From Vanilla planifolia (Eukaryota > Streptophyta > Magnoliopsida > Asparagales > Orchidaceae), in the NCBI GenBank assembly GCA_023846275.1, contig JAIUJO010000089.1:325001-389000 (forward strand): a DNA stretch of 64,000 nucleotides. Direction: 5' to 3'. The notes beneath the pieces were generated by a model. That model was not told the origin of the DNA. It searched no databases and saw nothing but the letters and a program-made list of their open reading frames with translations. The position numbers and the translations under genes are program-made. This document shows positions 62,158-64,000 of the stretch, one piece after another. Positions within the stretch are counted from its first letter, which is position 1. Each line of letters starts with the position of its first letter.

Positions 62158-63116
62158 ATATTTCTTATGATTATTTCACTCAAATAATTATCTTTATTTT
62201 TCCCCCTATTATAGTATTAGCATGCCATATTTTATACTTAATAGATTACATATTTTGTAAAATTTTTTAATAGCAAACCATACATTAAATTCATTTCATT
62301 ACATGCTTTATGTAAAACCACTCTACGGCTAATCCTATATTATTGGTGATTCCTTAACTTTTATAACCTAACGTACAATATGCTGAGCATCTTGTATGGC
62401 ATGCACAAATCGCGTATACTGTACTGTACTCTAATAGAAATGAATAATCTTACCCTCTACAACCTTAATGACAATATGTTATGTAATTCATAGATATCAT
62501 TATAGAAGAATATTAAATAAGATGATTTTTTTGTAAATAATAGAATATTTATGTATTTTATAAAAATCTCATGTTGAAACTCATGGGGAATAAGATTTTC
62601 AAATTCTCAAAAGTCATGGTACGAGTATGATAAAAAATGATTTTAACTACCCTCACTACCCAAGCTTAATTCAATAATGAGCTTTGAAGAGTTCAGGTCA
62701 TCACGTCTTCATCGTCTCGGCTTATAAAGAAGTCTAGTAGGCTCAATCCAATGAGCTTTTTCATATAAGAAAACTGAGAAGCAAAGTTGTGCCATAGAGG
62801 AGAGTTGCAAAAGTTTGAGTCATCGATGATGTAAGTTTTTTAGGATGATTGTAAGAAAGATTGAAAGGCATCAAGGAAAGGATGTTAACTATCTAGTGGT
62901 CTCCCACACAACCAAGGAATTTATTTATCCTTTGCGTGTAAATCATAAATCAGAGGTGTCCGCTAAACAAATACATATTTCGTGCTGTTTTGACACTAGA
63001 AAGCTGAACATGTTTTGGCTGTTGCTCCAAACTTGCTTAGGTTCCTCGTCAAATATATATTCACACTCACCTGCTGCAAAATGGAGTAGGGAGATCAAAA
63101 TGAATGGAGAAAGTGA

Positions 63117-63970
63117 AATTATTTTTACTTTCTACAATCAGTTGATCTCATAGAAGACACAAAATTAGTGGATATTCTGAGAAAATATAACAAACACTGG
63201 AGCAAGTGGGATGTACATATTTTGATAATGGTAAGCCTCGTGATACAAATTGTGCTCTTCTTCCTTGGCCATTTGAGAAACACCTAAGCATCGAGAGCAT
63301 GGATAAGAATGGCTGTTTGGAGCAACTATCTTTTGGCCAACTGGGTTGCTGACTTCGTTCTTGGCCAGCTAAGCAGCAGCATGGACCACAACAGCAACAA
63401 TGCCATCCTTGCATTCTTGGCGCCTTTCCTTCTGCTTCACCTTGGTTGCCCAGGCACCATCACTGCCTATTCCATGGAGTACAATGAGCTGTGGGCTCGA
63501 CACCTTCTTGCCCTCGCCTACGAGCTCATCATTGTCGTCTGTGTTCTATTCCAATCTCTTCCAAGTAACCTCCTGCTCACTCCCACCCTACTCATATTCT
63601 TTGTCGCCATTGTGAAGCACGAAAAGCGGTGTTACTCGCACTACAGAGCCAGCACTAACGATTTCCACAACTCAGTGGTCATTTCAAGCATGCAAAGTCA
63701 ATTAAACCAGATTTCTTCCAATCGTTGGACAATGTTAGCACGTGTGCAGGACAAAAAGGAAAAAAGCGAATTGAATGCTTTAAAAGGAGCTTTCGATATG
63801 TACTCAGTTTGCAAGCCTTACATCATGACGTTATTCCACTTGTGGACGTATACAAGGTAATAGAAGACATGTTGAAGGAGATGACTATCAAGGAAGTTTT
63901 GGGCCTGACAAGCATGGAACTCAACTATGCCACTGATGACATGTACACGAAGGGCGTCGTTTTCTCCTGA
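63117..63970 (+). pseudogene. DUF4220/DUF594-type membrane protein gene, broken
   Basis: This family (function unknown, numerous in monocots) has an N-terminal multi-pass DUF4220 part and a C-terminal DUF594 motif. In one frame from 63,117: KYNKHWSKWDVHILIMVSLV, FFLGHLRNT, stop TAA at 63,285, then RMAVWSNYLLANWVADFVLG, AFLAPFLLLHLGCPGTITAY, NELWARHLLALAYELIIVV and TLLIFFVAIVKHEKR. At least four hydrophobic helices and the conserved HLGGPDTITAYSLEDNELW-like loop are clear. After CKPYIM the frame shifts near 63,830 and continues VYKVIEDMLKEM, MELNYATDDMYTKGVVF (DUF594 ELS.MYD.LYTKA). A TGA at 63,968 may be another break. It may be a pseudogene, or a gene with two sequencing errors; the window ends before its normal terminus. 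Confidence 0.82.
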
Positions 63971-64000
63971 AAGCATGGCTTTGACACTAGTCACATCACC

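Larger units (their letters stand above)
60319..63116. other. AT-rich intergenic DNA
   Basis: No gene recognised. The open frame 62,845-63,153 has no domain that I know and overlaps the start of the DUF4220-type gene in another frame. It holds a pyrimidine-rich tract and a microsatellite hairpin listed separately. Confidence 0.55.

Overview
This window reads as nuclear DNA of a flowering plant. The evidence is decayed Ty1-copia and Ty3-gypsy retrotransposons, six-exon D-type cyclin copies with GT-AG introns, a DUF4220/DUF594-type membrane protein, and a collinear decayed block of plastid genes inserted among unrelated sequence. The abundance of DUF4220/DUF594 genes in monocots hints at a monocot, but this is weak. 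I find no gene that is both complete and undamaged; the long open frames between 49.9 and 58.1 kb come from a simple repeat.

Layout. 1-4.1 kb is AT-rich intergenic DNA. 4.1-5.7 kb is a dispersed repeat (repeat A) with a second copy at 58.7-60.3 kb. 5.7-11.8 kb holds a 1.65 kb inverted duplication, each arm carrying a D-type cyclin gene with introns; both copies are dead and they share one frameshift. 11.8-18 kb has somewhat higher GC and organelle-like texture, with a ~39-base patch matching plastid rpl2, but no identifiable mitochondrial gene. 18-29.8 kb is very AT-rich and made of nested, degenerate LTR retrotransposon debris, including two reverse-transcriptase fragments of one copia family. 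29.8-31.8 kb has an unrecognised gene-like reading frame between minisatellites, followed by a copia-type polypurine tract and LTR start.

31.8-49.9 kb is a mosaic. A 1.85 kb direct repeat (repeat B, 31.8-33.6 and 44.5-46.4 kb) contains a gag-like remnant. Between the copies lies a plastid-derived ycf4-cemA-petA block (38.0-40.7 kb) in plastid order, with stops, frameshifts and a 232-base tandem duplication inside petA. A chromovirus-type integrase scrap (41.1-41.4 kb) and a longer Ty3-gypsy RNase H-integrase remnant (46.4-48.1 kb) follow.

49.9-58.06 kb is the standout: about 7.7 kb of almost pure purine on the plus strand (GAA/AAG triplets with GGAGAA islands), interrupted once by a 400-base block of telomere-like GGGATTA heptamers. 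The purine tract has internal architecture: a ~2.0-2.15 kb adjacent duplication and a separate 350-base duplication in exact register.

58.1-63.1 kb is repeat A copy 2 and AT-rich DNA with microsatellites. The window ends in a DUF4220/DUF594-type gene broken by one stop and one frameshift. No working pathway or operon can be assigned: this is a record of duplication, organelle DNA transfer, retrotransposition and satellite growth.
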